In this document: piece by piece, positions 27,101-36,901 of the stretch
How the letters are laid out: every line of letters begins with the position of its first letter
Position numbering within the stretch: position 1 is the stretch's first letter
Assembly (NCBI GenBank): GCA_031553935.1
Contig: JAVBKS010000021.1
Coordinates: 36,896 to 100,895 of the forward strand
Direction of reading: 5' to 3'
Length of the DNA: 64,000 nt
From: JAISDD01 sp031553935
GTDB taxonomy: Bacteria; Bacillota; Syntrophomonadia; Syntrophomonadales; Syntrophomonadaceae
The notes under the pieces: model-generated
The model's input: the letters and a program-made list of their open reading frames with translations, nothing else
What the model was told of the DNA's origin: nothing
The model's database searches: none
Translations under genes and position numbers: made by a program

Positions 27101-27736
27101 TTAAAATAACTCTATTAATCCGATAGCCACAAAAATTAGTCCCGGCAGAGCCATTATTACGTTTTGATTACACTTTTCTTGGATGCGATAACCTATAAAA
27201 ATACCGCTTCTTAAAACGACAAATTTTATGAAACCTACCCAAATAGCTGCCATAATTACACTTGAGCCGGTAAGTGCAAATCCTATTCCAGCTCCCATAG
27301 CATCCATTGCCAAAGCCATTCCTAAGAAGAGTGCTTCGCGAACATTTATTTCCCCTGAAGCGTCGAAATCAGCAGCAACCGGTTCCTTCAGTATCTGAAT
27401 AATCACTCCGATAGGCTTAATGCTTATACTATATAAGGGCTTATTAACTTCAGATTCGATAGTTTTAACTTTATTCTTAATACTCAAAATAAAAAAATAA
27501 ATTCCCAGGGCTATCATGATCAAAGCACCAATTTGGCTCGCAGCTTGCGCGGTCAAATAAGTGCTTATCCCTTGGCCAATAATCATTGATATTGATATAG
27601 CAAATGCCGAAGTTGCTGCAATGATTGCCAATGAAACCACAGGGATCCTAATCTTCCTAATTCCATAAGTAATTCCCGCCATAAAACCATCCGCACTTAC
27701 TGCGATTGCAAATAGTACGGTCATCAAAGTACTCAA
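27101..27736 (-). CDS. ytaF: Sporulation membrane protein YtaF (MntP-like fold)
   Basis: Polytopic membrane protein of about 211 residues with the YtaF/MntP features AIAVSADGFMAGITYGI and FLGMALAMDAMGAGIGFALTGS (acidic residues within helices). Family members are made during sporulation; the transported species is not settled. Start placed at TTG 27736, seven bases after AGGAG, since the earlier GTG overlaps that site. Between mutM and coaE. Confidence 0.88.
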   Translation of the reverse strand: MSTLMTVLFAIAVSADGFMAGITYGIRKIRIPVVSLAIIAATSAFAISISMIIGQGISTYLTAQAASQIGALIMIALGIYFFILSIKNKVKTIESEVNKPLYSISIKPIGVIIQILKEPVAADFDASGEINVREALFLGMALAMDAMGAGIGFALTGSSVIMAAIWVGFIKFVVLRSGIFIGYRIQEKCNQNVIMALPGLIFVAIGLIELF

Positions 27737-27821
27737 ACCGATCACTCCTAGCACAATTGTAGTTACTATATTTCTACAATATGGCTAGAGTAAATTTATG
27801 TTACATCTTAGCATCCTCCAG

Positions 27822-28622
27822 CTAAATCTGGCAATGATGGCAAAAAACAGTTCGCCTGCCCGCAATACGATCCTCTGCTAATGGACTATGACATTGCACG
27901 CAGGGTTGCTGATAACGGCCATATACTTGCAAAAACTCCTGAAATTCTCCCGCTTGATTATTGCCATCTCGATAATCCCTGAACGTAGTGCCATTATGCA
28001 TAATTCCTTCAGCGAGGGTTTTCTTAATCCCACTTACTAAGTTATTAAGCTCATCATCATTCAATTGTCCTGCCGTGCGCTGCGGCTTGATCCCGGCCCT
28101 GAATAATGCCTCATCAGCATAAATATTACCAATCCCTACAATGAATTTTTGATTGAGCAAAAAACTTTTGATCGAAGTTTTTCTTTTACTGGTTATACTG
28201 CGCAAATAGTCTGCATTAAAGTCATCAGAAAGTGGTTCTACTCCAAGTTTTGCAAAATATGATTCCGGACTACGCAAAAGCCATACTCCGCCGAATCGTC
28301 TAGGATCTCTAAACATAATCATTATTCCATTATTGAACTCAACCAGCATATGAACATGTTTATCGAAATCAGTCTGCTTGGCAATAAACAGCCTCCCGCT
28401 CATCCCCATATGAAATACGACATTATGACAGTCTTCCAGGCTTAAGATGAGGTATTTTCCCCGCCTTTTTATCTCCATTATCTTGCGGCCGGCAAGTGAA
28501 TCTAACTCAAAATCTCGACTCTTTATAATATCAGATCTTAGTGCTTTAATAACGATCAATTTGCTGTCAACTAATTGGCTCAGATTTTGTTTTATAGTTT
28601 CAACTTCTGGTAATTCCGGCAT
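27822..28622 (-). CDS. mutM: Formamidopyrimidine-DNA glycosylase MutM (Fpg)
   Basis: Base-excision repair enzyme removing 8-oxoguanine. The N-terminal PELPEVETI provides the catalytic proline and Glu, FHMGMSGRLF and FRDPRRFGG the lesion-binding loops, IGNIYADEALFRAGI the H2TH motif and CVQCHSPLAEDRIAGRRTVFCHHC the zinc finger with four cysteines. Length 266 residues. Downstream of polA, whose product fills repaired gaps. Confidence 0.97.
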   Translation of the reverse strand: MPELPEVETIKQNLSQLVDSKLIVIKALRSDIIKSRDFELDSLAGRKIMEIKRRGKYLILSLEDCHNVVFHMGMSGRLFIAKQTDFDKHVHMLVEFNNGIMIMFRDPRRFGGVWLLRSPESYFAKLGVEPLSDDFNADYLRSITSKRKTSIKSFLLNQKFIVGIGNIYADEALFRAGIKPQRTAGQLNDDELNNLVSGIKKTLAEGIMHNGTTFRDYRDGNNQAGEFQEFLQVYGRYQQPCVQCHSPLAEDRIAGRRTVFCHHCQI

Positions 28623-28643
28623 CTTTTTTCCTCACATCAATTC

Positions 28644-31298
28644 TTAGATTGAATTCCAATCATGCATATCGTTCCAATTCGGTCCTACTTTGATATTAAC
28701 TTCTAGAGGAACTAATAATTTGCAGGCGTTTTCCATTTCTTCTTTAATAATAGGCGCTACCAGATTTAATTCCTCTAACGGAACCTCGAATAACAGGTCA
28801 TCATGCACTTGAAGCAGCATTTTAGTATTCAGTTTTGCCTCTCTAAGGCTTTCGTCAATGCTGAGCATCGCTAGCTTAATTATATCCGCAGAGCTTCCTT
28901 GAATCGGAGTGTTTAATGCCATTCTTTGCGCGAAGGCTTGCACCGTTTTATTCCGTTCATTGATATCCGGCAAATAGCGCCTACGCTTAAGTATGGTTTC
29001 AACATATCCATTTTTTTTCGCAAATTTTACGATATCGTCCATATAATTCTGCACTCCCGGGTAGCTATTCAAGTAATTCTCGATATACTTTTTAGCTTCA
29101 TTGCGTTTAACCCCAGTATCACGTGCCAAGCCAAAATCACTAATGCCATAAATAATACCAAAATTTACTGCTTTTGCTCGTCTTCTATACTCTGCATTTA
29201 CTTGGTCTAAGGGAATATTAAAGATCTCGGCTGCGGTTCGGGTATGAATATCTATACCTGCTTGGAAAGTCTCAATAAGCACTTCATCTTGACTAATATG
29301 GGCAAGAGCTCGCAAATCAATTTGCGAATAATCAGCAGATAAAAAAACCGAGCTGTTTGGAAGCGCCTTGAAAGTACTTCTGATTTTTCGTCCTTCTTCA
29401 GTCCTTATGGGAATATTCTGCAGATTAGGTTCAATACTTGATAATCTGCCGGTCGCGGTTTGGGCTTGCTTAAAGATTGTGTGAATTCTTCCGGTCTCAG
29501 GATTAATCATCGCTTGCAAAGCATCGGCATATGTCGACTTCAGTTTACTAATCTGCCGGTAGTCGATTATATACTTAATAATTTCATGATCATCATACAA
29601 TTGTTCAAGTACTTCAGCACCGGTTGAGTATCCTGTCTTAGTCTTCTTAACCTTTCGCAAACCCAAATCATCAAAAAGCACTTCGCCTAATTGCCTAGTA
29701 GAATTAATGTTGAAGTTTTTTCCCGCTATTTCAAAGATATCTTTTTGGCTATGGCTAATCTTTTCTTCCATTACTGCAGAAAGGTTAGCTAGCTCCTCGC
29801 GATCAGCTCTAATCCCAATAAACTCCATTTTAGCTAAAACTGCAGATAAAGGAAGCTCCACTTCGATATATAGCTTTTTTTGATCTTCACCATTTAGGTC
29901 ATCAATGTGTTCATGCAGTTCTCTCATAAACTGCACAGCTTGTGCTGTATTGGTTTTAGGAATATCGATGCTAAGATAATGGTTTAATAAAACCAGCAAA
30001 TCATCCCCATTTAGAGCCGGATCATTAACATAAGCCAACAGCAAGCTATCTCCAGCTATCCCTTTGAGATCAATGCCCTTTCTCAATAACAATACCTGCA
30101 GTGCTTTAGCATTATGGGTGTATTTCTTGACCCCGGGATCTTCCAGCATTATTTTCAATGTTCTCCAGATTTCCGGATCATTTTCATTTAGGTCTATCTT
30201 ATGGAGCTTTTCCTGAAGTTCAATATAGGCAGCATTAGGACATGACCACATCGGATGAATCTTATTAAAATCTAAAAAGATTCCTATAGCTTGGTCTTGA
30301 CAACTCTTACAAAAATGCTGAATATCCGTTATTGAAGCAAGCAGTATTACTTCTTGTTCTTCAAAAGTATCCAAAAATTCAATCTCGAACTTTTTTTGTG
30401 GCTTTAACTTATTGACCAGAGAATTAAACTCCAACTCCAGAAAACTATTTTTCAGCTCTTCATAGTCCGGTTCCATGCGTTTCAATTTATCTAGAGCTAA
30501 GGGCAGCTCCATTTCCTTATCAATGGTCGCCAACTTATAACTCAAAAGAGCTTGTTCTTTATATTCCAACAATTTAGCCCGCAGATTCTTATTGCTTATC
30601 TGTTCCAAATTATCATACAAATTGCCAACACTATGGTAATCACTCAATAATTTCATGGCAGTCTTCGGTCCAATGCCGGGAACGCCTGGAATATTATCGG
30701 AAGTATCTCCCATCAGAGCCTTAATATCGATCATTCCTTCAGGCTCAACACCCCATTTTTCTTTGACCTCATGGGGAGTATATCTATCCACAGTTGTAAT
30801 GCCTTTCTTAGTCATTAGTACAGTAACAAAAGGCGAGACTAACTGCAGGGAATCATTATCACCAGTAACGATTATGCATTCTATCTGCTCATTATGAGAC
30901 ATAGCCGAATAAGAACCGATTATATCGTCAGCTTCAAACCCGTCGATTTCCAGCCATGCGATTGCCATTTTAGTTAATACTTCGCGCAACAAAGCAAACT
31001 GTCCGATCAATTCTTCCGGCGGGCTGGATCTATGACCCTTATACTCAGGATAAATATCATTGCGAAAAGAACGCCGCGATTTATCGAACGCGACCAAAAT
31101 ATGGGTAGGCTGTTCCTGCTCCATTATTCGGTTGTACATGGTTAGAAAGCCGTACACGCCATTAGTATAAACTCCAGCCTTGGTTTTCAGCAGCGGTAAA
31201 GCATAAAAGGCACGAAATAGCAAACTATTGCCATCAACGAGCAACAGCTTAGTATTTTGCACCTTCTTGTCTTCAGCACTCATATTTTCAATATTCAT
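28644..31298 (-). CDS. polA: DNA polymerase I PolA
   Basis: Full-length family A polymerase, 884 residues: 5'-3' exonuclease domain (about 15-310, LLVDGNSLLFRAFYALP, GDNDSLQLV), a degenerate 3'-5' exonuclease domain (about 310-480) and polymerase domain with RRRAKAVNFGIIYGISDFGL and QVHDDLLFEVP. The middle domain reads AIGIFLDFNKI where a proofreading enzyme has DxE, so it probably lacks proofreading, as in Bacillus and Thermus enzymes. First gene of the polA-mutM-ytaF-coaE run. Confidence 0.96.
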   Translation of the reverse strand: MNIENMSAEDKKVQNTKLLLVDGNSLLFRAFYALPLLKTKAGVYTNGVYGFLTMYNRIMEQEQPTHILVAFDKSRRSFRNDIYPEYKGHRSSPPEELIGQFALLREVLTKMAIAWLEIDGFEADDIIGSYSAMSHNEQIECIIVTGDNDSLQLVSPFVTVLMTKKGITTVDRYTPHEVKEKWGVEPEGMIDIKALMGDTSDNIPGVPGIGPKTAMKLLSDYHSVGNLYDNLEQISNKNLRAKLLEYKEQALLSYKLATIDKEMELPLALDKLKRMEPDYEELKNSFLELEFNSLVNKLKPQKKFEIEFLDTFEEQEVILLASITDIQHFCKSCQDQAIGIFLDFNKIHPMWSCPNAAYIELQEKLHKIDLNENDPEIWRTLKIMLEDPGVKKYTHNAKALQVLLLRKGIDLKGIAGDSLLLAYVNDPALNGDDLLVLLNHYLSIDIPKTNTAQAVQFMRELHEHIDDLNGEDQKKLYIEVELPLSAVLAKMEFIGIRADREELANLSAVMEEKISHSQKDIFEIAGKNFNINSTRQLGEVLFDDLGLRKVKKTKTGYSTGAEVLEQLYDDHEIIKYIIDYRQISKLKSTYADALQAMINPETGRIHTIFKQAQTATGRLSSIEPNLQNIPIRTEEGRKIRSTFKALPNSSVFLSADYSQIDLRALAHISQDEVLIETFQAGIDIHTRTAAEIFNIPLDQVNAEYRRRAKAVNFGIIYGISDFGLARDTGVKRNEAKKYIENYLNSYPGVQNYMDDIVKFAKKNGYVETILKRRRYLPDINERNKTVQAFAQRMALNTPIQGSSADIIKLAMLSIDESLREAKLNTKMLLQVHDDLLFEVPLEELNLVAPIIKEEMENACKLLVPLEVNIKVGPNWNDMHDWNSI

Positions 31299-31418
31299 CT
31301 AGATCCTCTTATCACCTCATAATTAAGTTCCAATTGATCACAATACGCAACCAAAGCTAAACTTATCAAAATCATTATACTAAATATCTATAGGACACTC
31401 TACAATAATGCTCAATAC

Positions 31419-32003
31419 TCATTCCTGCAGTTGTGATTCCAAGCCGTCCAGCTTCTCTCGAAATAGGTATCGAGCCCGATTAAGCCTAGATTTCACTGTT
31501 CCTATCGAACACTTTTGGATCTCGGCAATTTCAGCATAGGTGTATTCCATCATAACCCTAAGAAATAAAGCATGCTTTTGCTCGCTTTTCATATCATCTA
31601 ATAGCGAGTACACAAATTGCATTTTCTGCTTCTTCTCGAAAATCTCGAAAACAGAATGACCTTGATCACTTATGATATTTTCAAGATTTTCTCCCTGAGG
31701 ATTCGAAAAAGAGTCATCGAATGATACTGCCTTAATCCTTCGTTTTCTTCGCCGCAGCTCATCTATGCAAATATTCGCGCATACTTTAAAAATCCAAGTC
31801 GAAAAACTTGATGTTCCTTTGAAGGTATGCAATGATTTATATGCCTTAATAAACACTTCCTGGGCTGCATCCCAAGCGTCTTCTTCATTTCCCAAATATC
31901 TCAGCGCCAAGGTGTATATCCTATCTTGATACTTAATAACTAATTGCTCGAAAGCATCCAAATCCCCTTTTTGACTGTTATGTACCAATATCTCTTCATC
32001 CAT
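31419..32003 (-). CDS. RNA polymerase ECF-type sigma factor
   Basis: A 194-residue sigma-70 family protein with regions 2 and 4 only. Region 2 shows FEQLVIKYQDRIYTLALRYLGNEEDAWDAAQEVFIKAY and FSTWIFKVCANICIDELRRRKRR, region 4 YTYAEIAEIQKCSIGTVKSRLNRAR. It resembles SigW/RpoE-type extracytoplasmic-function sigmas. ECF genes are commonly followed by an anti-sigma gene; here the next gene is polA, and upstream there is none. Target genes cannot be read from the window. Confidence 0.92.
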   Translation of the reverse strand: MDEEILVHNSQKGDLDAFEQLVIKYQDRIYTLALRYLGNEEDAWDAAQEVFIKAYKSLHTFKGTSSFSTWIFKVCANICIDELRRRKRRIKAVSFDDSFSNPQGENLENIISDQGHSVFEIFEKKQKMQFVYSLLDDMKSEQKHALFLRVMMEYTYAEIAEIQKCSIGTVKSRLNRARYLFREKLDGLESQLQE

Positions 32004-32468
32004 ATTTAAACCCCTTCATGACCACATTTTACATATTTTTATAATTTAGTTCTTTTATGTTATTAACTATTAATTCGACAACTTTCTCTCTAATCCTGTG
32101 TTATTTCTTCGTTATATTCTTCCAGTATTGCCAATCTATCCGCGTTCTTGAGTCCACGAGGAACGCAGTATCCCCACAAGTAAATGTAATCCGAAATAGT
32201 ACAAATATAATCCCAAGAGTTCAGGCGCACAAATAAGTATTTCCAAGGGACTGTCTCTTTTATTGGAGGCAGTCCCTGTTTGTATAAAACAAGCTCTAGA
32301 TTTGAACCAAATTCTTTTAGCAATAAGATAATAGAAAATCTTTTTCTGCCCGCGAATGGCATTATCATAGGCAAACGCGCAAATACAAATGAGATTTATG
32401 AAAGCAATTTACTAATATTGGCTGATCACAAATAGCTTGCTATAATATAAATTAAAGAGGGTGAGCGC
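32004..32468. other. Intergenic stretch with a 12-bp hairpin and a promoter
   Basis: 465 bases. A 12-bp stem, with one G-U pair, joins 32246-32257 and 32266-32277 (AGGGACTGTCTC / GGAGGCAGTCCCT). A 94-codon minus-strand frame at 32090-32374 spans it but has no ribosome site or recognised homologue and is not called. At the right side TTGGCT (32418-32423) and TATAAT (32441-32446), 17 apart, form a promoter for the next gene. Confidence 0.55.
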
Positions 32469-32780
32469 TTGAATTTTAGAAATGATATAGTAAAACCCAC
32501 CAATGATCTGGTTTTCAGAAAAGTATTTGCTAGTAATGAAAAAATGGAAGAAGACCACAAAGCTGTTATGGCCTATGCTTTACGCGAAGCTAAGGAACAG
32601 GGTGTTGAGATTGGCGAAAAACGAGGACTTGCACAAGGTAAGGCTGAAGGTAAGGCTGAAGGTAAGGCCGAAGGTAAGGCCGAAGGTAAAATAGAGGGCA
32701 TTTCCCGAGCTTTGCAACTACTTAAAGAAGGAGTCTCCGCAGAACAAATTGAAGAAATGCTTAAAAAGGGCGATATCTAA
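32469..32780 (+). pseudogene. Internally deleted Rpn/PD-(D/E)XK nuclease family transposase-like gene
   Basis: A 103-codon open frame from a TTG start. The N-terminus KPTNDLVFRKVFASNE is the conserved beginning of Rpn-family (PDDEXK_2) proteins and the C-terminus (GKAEG repeats, ALQLLKEGVSAEQIEEML) is their usual tail. The roughly 180-200 residue nuclease core is missing, so the product cannot be an active nuclease. The promoter and ribosome site look intact and the frame is open, so a short peptide may still be made. Confidence 0.7.
32637..32696 (+). repeat. Five tandem 12-bp units (GKAE repeat)
   Basis: Units of GGTAAGGCTGAA or GGTAAGGCCGAA at 32637, 32649, 32661 and 32673, with a degenerate fifth at 32685. 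They encode GKAE repeats in the tail of the Rpn-like protein. Such units expand and contract by slippage. Confidence 0.9.
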
Positions 32781-32993
32781 TATATGATTCTGTTGCCAAA
32801 TATTTCTTTTTATTTTAATTCCGCGGCTTAAATCGAAATTTTGACTTGGCGAACCAAGTTCATCCTGCTTGCATATTTGGGGGCTTACACTTGCCTTGCG
32901 ATTTAAGACGCAAATTGGTCATGAAGCATTAAACACACATGTTATTGACAAAGCTATTTCATCAATAATATAATAGCACTGCACAACTTTTTA

Positions 32994-33079
32994 GCCGGCG
33001 TGGCGGAATGGCAGACGCGGTAGACTCAAAATCTATTTTAGGTAACTAAGTGGGGGTTCAAGTCCCTTCGCCGGCACCA
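32994..33079 (+). tRNA. tRNA-Leu(CAA)
   Basis: Class II tRNA with encoded CCA. Acceptor GCCGGCG/CGCCGGC, discriminator A, anticodon stem GTAGA/TCTAT around loop CTCAAAA (anticodon CAA), T arm GGGGG-TTCAAGT-CCCTT. Decodes UUG. Confidence 0.93.
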
Positions 33080-33102
33080 AAATTACGAAACGAATCATTT
33101 GA

Positions 33103-34968
33103 TTATCGTTTTTCACGTTTTTCTCTAGTATTTTTCTGTTTTCCAGCAGGCTTCTGATGAACTTTTTTGCCGATTTTTCGGCTAGACTCATGAAGGAGGG
33201 CATTAGGAGAGGTACCAATTAAATCTGGTCGTTTTACAGCTTCTAGGGCTTCGCGTAGAAGTTTTTTATTTTTTGGATCTTTATATTGCAAAAGAGCTCG
33301 CTGATAGTTTCTTTCTTGCTCAGATTTTGGAACATGTATCGGTTGGTTGGTTTTATAGTCGATCTCAGAATAATACATCGCTGTCGATATTGTCATCGGA
33401 GTAGGGGTGAAATTCTGTACTTGTTCTGGCTGGTATCTAAGGTCATCACGCACGAATTCAGCTAATTCTATGGTGTTTTGCAGAGTGCATCCTGGATGGG
33501 CAGAAATAAAATAAGGAACCAAGTATTGCTTCTTATTTAGATAGCGATTCACTTTGTTAAACAATTGCACAAACTCTTGATACTTCTGTTTAGCCGGTTT
33601 ATTCATCAAACTGGTTACGGGCAGACTAACATGCTCCGGAGCTACTTTGAGCTGGCCGCCAACATGATAGCGGCACAAGTCTTCCATATACTTATCTGAC
33701 TTGTCTTTCAACAAGAGGTCATAACGGATACCGGAAGATATTCTAACCTGTTTGACTCCAGGTATAGCCCGCACCTGTTGCCAAAGTTCAACTGATTTAG
33801 TCTGATCGGTTTCAATATTGGTACACACATGCGGGCACAAACATGATTGCTTGCGGCATACCTGACACTTTTCCATCCTCTTGCCATGTAAGCCGTACAT
33901 ATTGGCAGACGGTCCACCGATATCAGGGATAAAGCCTTTGAAATCATCATGAGAAATAAAACTCTTGATTTCCTTAATGATGGACTCAGAAGATCGGCTT
34001 TGAATGAAACGGCCTTGATGCAACGCCAGGGAACAGAACGAACATCCTCCAAAGCAACCGCGATGAGTAACAATTGAAAACTGAACCGGTTCAAGACCTG
34101 GAATACCGTTCTTTTCACCATAGCTCGGGTGCCACTTGCGGACAAAATCCTGCTCATAAATCCTGTCTAATTCGGCAGTACTTAACGGCAAAGGTGGCGG
34201 GTTCTGAATAACAAAACTATCCTTATGCTTTTGGGCTAAAACTTGAGCATTATAAGGATTCGTTTCTTCATAAACTATTTTGGTTAAGATATTGAGACTT
34301 TCTTTCTTCTGTTCGATTTTTGCAAGCTCAGGCAATAATCTATACTTTTGGGGTAAAGCAGTGGTTTGGTAGCATGTTCCCCTTAAATCAGTAATTGTTT
34401 TGATATCGCTGCCTTGATCTAAGCGTTTCGCAATCTCTAAAAGTAAATATTCCCCCATGCCGTATACTAAAAGATCAGCTTGGCTGGCGATCAAGATCGA
34501 AGGTCTTATTTTATCCTCCCAATAATCGTAATGAGCCAGTCTTCTCAAGCTCGCCTCGATTCCGCCAATAATTATCGGTACATCTGGAAAGGCCTTTTTA
34601 ATTAGTCTGCAATAAGCAACAGTTGCCCTATCTGGCCGTTTTCCAGCTTCTCCAGCTGGTGAATATACATCCTGTCTTCTAGGCTTCTTATCAGCCGTAT
34701 AGTGACTTACCATACTATCCAAGTTGCCGCCGGATACTGCGAAAGCCAAGCGCGGCCTGCCAAGCACAGAAATGTCTTCCATTGTCTCCCAGCGCGGTTG
34801 CGGAATTATTCCGATCTTAAAGCCATGTGCAACCAAGAACTTTCCCAACAAGGCGGCTGCCCAGGCAGGGTGATCAACATAGGCGTCACCCGAAACAATT
34901 ATTATGTCTAATTGTTCCCAACCCAGTTTATCCATCTCTATTTTACTTATTGGCAAGAACCCTTTCAT
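33103..34968 (-). CDS. YgiQ family radical SAM protein
   Basis: UPF0313/YgiQ protein of about 621 residues. The radical SAM cluster motif is visible as CFGGCSFC after VTHRG, and other family blocks are WAAALLGKFLVAHGF, GGIEASLRRLAHYDYWEDKIRPS, PDIGGPSANMYG, a second cysteine group CQVCRKQSCLCPHVC, and FTPTPMTISTAMYYSEID. The C-terminus is lysine-rich. Reaction and substrate of the family are unknown. ATG 34968 is preferred over an upstream GTG that overlaps the ABC-F gene. Confidence 0.88.
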   Translation of the reverse strand: MKGFLPISKIEMDKLGWEQLDIIIVSGDAYVDHPAWAAALLGKFLVAHGFKIGIIPQPRWETMEDISVLGRPRLAFAVSGGNLDSMVSHYTADKKPRRQDVYSPAGEAGKRPDRATVAYCRLIKKAFPDVPIIIGGIEASLRRLAHYDYWEDKIRPSILIASQADLLVYGMGEYLLLEIAKRLDQGSDIKTITDLRGTCYQTTALPQKYRLLPELAKIEQKKESLNILTKIVYEETNPYNAQVLAQKHKDSFVIQNPPPLPLSTAELDRIYEQDFVRKWHPSYGEKNGIPGLEPVQFSIVTHRGCFGGCSFCSLALHQGRFIQSRSSESIIKEIKSFISHDDFKGFIPDIGGPSANMYGLHGKRMEKCQVCRKQSCLCPHVCTNIETDQTKSVELWQQVRAIPGVKQVRISSGIRYDLLLKDKSDKYMEDLCRYHVGGQLKVAPEHVSLPVTSLMNKPAKQKYQEFVQLFNKVNRYLNKKQYLVPYFISAHPGCTLQNTIELAEFVRDDLRYQPEQVQNFTPTPMTISTAMYYSEIDYKTNQPIHVPKSEQERNYQRALLQYKDPKNKKLLREALEAVKRPDLIGTSPNALLHESSRKIGKKVHQKPAGKQKNTREKREKR

Positions 34969-34975
34969 AAACCCG

Positions 34976-36889
34976 CTACACTTTCTCAATTAAGTTTTGC
35001 ATTTCTTGAATCAGCTGAGACTTTTCTTCCCACATCTCATAGTTTTTCTTTAGCTTAACTTTTACTATCTCGAATTCCTGAATCAGTTTCGCTTGCTCAA
35101 TTTGTTTTTCAATGCTCCAGTTTTCTTCGATCTGTACCGATAAGCACTCTTCTTCTTTTTCTAACTCAGTAATCTCGTCTTCAAGTTTACTTAAACTCTT
35201 CTCCAGTTTCTTAAGCTCTTTTTCCTTCACTTTATCTTGAGTTAATACCTTGCGTTTGTTCGGAAGCAAAGCATCCGATTCTACTATGGTTTTGCAATCC
35301 ATAACCGTTTTGATTTTTTCGGAATAATAAGAATAATTGCCTGGATAATATGTGATAATACCTTCATTAATTGCAAGAATCCCACTGCAGATTTTATCTA
35401 TAAACAATCGGTCATGAGAAACCATTAATATGGTTCCACCATATAATCTCAACATGTTTTCGATTACTTGGCAGCTCTCAATATCTAAATGATTGGTCGG
35501 TTCATCGAGCAAAAGAAAATTGGCTCCACTCATTATTAGTTTCAAAATTGCAACTCTGCTCTTTTCTCCTCCGCTTAAGCTCCCAATTTTTTTGTCCACT
35601 TCATCTTGGGAAAAAAGAATCCGCCCAAGTAATGAGCGACATTCCTCAATTTTAAGATGACCGGAAGAATATATTTCTTCCAGTATGGTATTGTTCGCGT
35701 TCAAGCCATCCAGCTCCTGGGAATAATAGCCTACACTAACTCGACTTCCAACTAAATATTCTCCTGAGTCAGGGGTTAACGAACCGCTGATTATTTTGAT
35801 TAGACTGCTTTTTCCGCACCCATTCGGACCGATCAGCGCAACCTTATCCCCCTTAAAAATAGTATGGTTGAAATCTGACCAGAGCTCTTTTGCTGAAAAA
35901 CCTTTTGCTAAGCCGCTAATTTTCAAAACCTCATTAGCAGAATCCTGATAATCAATCTTTAGCTGCACTATTTTCTTATTGGTGTTAGGATTATCAATCT
36001 TTTCGAGGCGATTAAGAATTTTTTCTCTGCCTCGGGCTTGCTTGGACTTAATTCCAGCTTTGTAGCGACGAATGTAGTCTTCTGTTTCCTTAATATGTAC
36101 CTGTTGTTTTTCGTATTTTCTAGCTAAAGAGAGCATTTTTTGCTGGTACTGGCGCTCATAGTCGTCATAATTGCCTTTATACGAAAAAACTTGTCCATTT
36201 TCAATCGCTAGAATTCGCGTTGTCGTATTGTTCAGAAACTGGCGGTCATGAGAAACGGTTAAGATCGCACCATGAAAGTTCTTAACAAAGTTTTCTATCC
36301 ACTCGATCGATTGAATGTCTAGGTGATTAGTAGGCTCATCAAGGAGTAAAATATCTGCATTTTTGGCCAATGCACATGCAAGTCTAATCCGGGTCTTTTG
36401 CCCTCCGCTGAAGACATGTAAGGGTAGTTCGAATTCACTAGTTTCAAACCCTAAGCCCCTCAGTATTCGCCGAGCATTAGTCTCTAAAGCATAACCATTC
36501 TCATTCTTGTACTTTTCCTGCAGACGGTCATATTGCTTCAAAATCTCGCCATCACGATTGTTTATCATCTTTTCTTCGAGTTCGTTCAAAAGCTTCCGAA
36601 GCTCGTATAAATCTCCGAAAGCTATCATTAGAGCATTCCATAATGAAATATCTTCCGGTAAATTGGTGAATTGTTCTAAGTAAGCAATCGTCTTATTCTT
36701 ACTAACTATTATTTGGCCATCATCCGGAATCTCCAGAGACTGAAGGCATCTCAAAAGTGTGGTTTTACCGGAACCATTTTTCCCAATCAACCCTAGCTTC
36801 TCATTGGCTCCCAGACCGATATTTACATTTTGAAAAACCCTCTGCATACCATAGGATTTACTTAATTCGTGAGTCTGCAATACTATCAA
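34976..36889 (-). CDS. ABC-F family ATPase (duplicated ATP-binding cassettes)
   Basis: Soluble 637-residue protein with two ABC domains and no membrane part. First cassette: GLIGKNGSGKTTLLRCL, VFSGGQKTRIRLACAL, LLLDEPTNHLD; linker rich in basic and coiled-coil residues; second cassette: ALIGPNGCGKSSLIKII, SLSGGEKSRVAIL, LLLDEPTNHLD; then a C-terminal coiled coil (about 545-637). ABC-F proteins act on the ribosome as translation factors or antibiotic-resistance proteins; the C-terminal coiled coil is of the Uup/YdiF kind. TTG start with no strong ribosome site. Confidence 0.9.
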   Translation of the reverse strand: MIVLQTHELSKSYGMQRVFQNVNIGLGANEKLGLIGKNGSGKTTLLRCLQSLEIPDDGQIIVSKNKTIAYLEQFTNLPEDISLWNALMIAFGDLYELRKLLNELEEKMINNRDGEILKQYDRLQEKYKNENGYALETNARRILRGLGFETSEFELPLHVFSGGQKTRIRLACALAKNADILLLDEPTNHLDIQSIEWIENFVKNFHGAILTVSHDRQFLNNTTTRILAIENGQVFSYKGNYDDYERQYQQKMLSLARKYEKQQVHIKETEDYIRRYKAGIKSKQARGREKILNRLEKIDNPNTNKKIVQLKIDYQDSANEVLKISGLAKGFSAKELWSDFNHTIFKGDKVALIGPNGCGKSSLIKIISGSLTPDSGEYLVGSRVSVGYYSQELDGLNANNTILEEIYSSGHLKIEECRSLLGRILFSQDEVDKKIGSLSGGEKSRVAILKLIMSGANFLLLDEPTNHLDIESCQVIENMLRLYGGTILMVSHDRLFIDKICSGILAINEGIITYYPGNYSYYSEKIKTVMDCKTIVESDALLPNKRKVLTQDKVKEKELKKLEKSLSKLEDEITELEKEEECLSVQIEENWSIEKQIEQAKLIQEFEIVKVKLKKNYEMWEEKSQLIQEMQNLIEKV

Positions 36890-36901
36890 TTTATCACGGC
36901 C

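Noticed and set aside
32090..32374. 94-codon minus-strand open frame
   Set aside because: No ribosome site, no recognised family, and it spans a 12-bp hairpin typical of non-coding repeats.
32637..32696. CRISPR-like short repeats
   Set aside because: The 12-bp units are directly tandem with no spacers and lie in a coding frame; no CRISPR array or cas gene was seen anywhere in the window.
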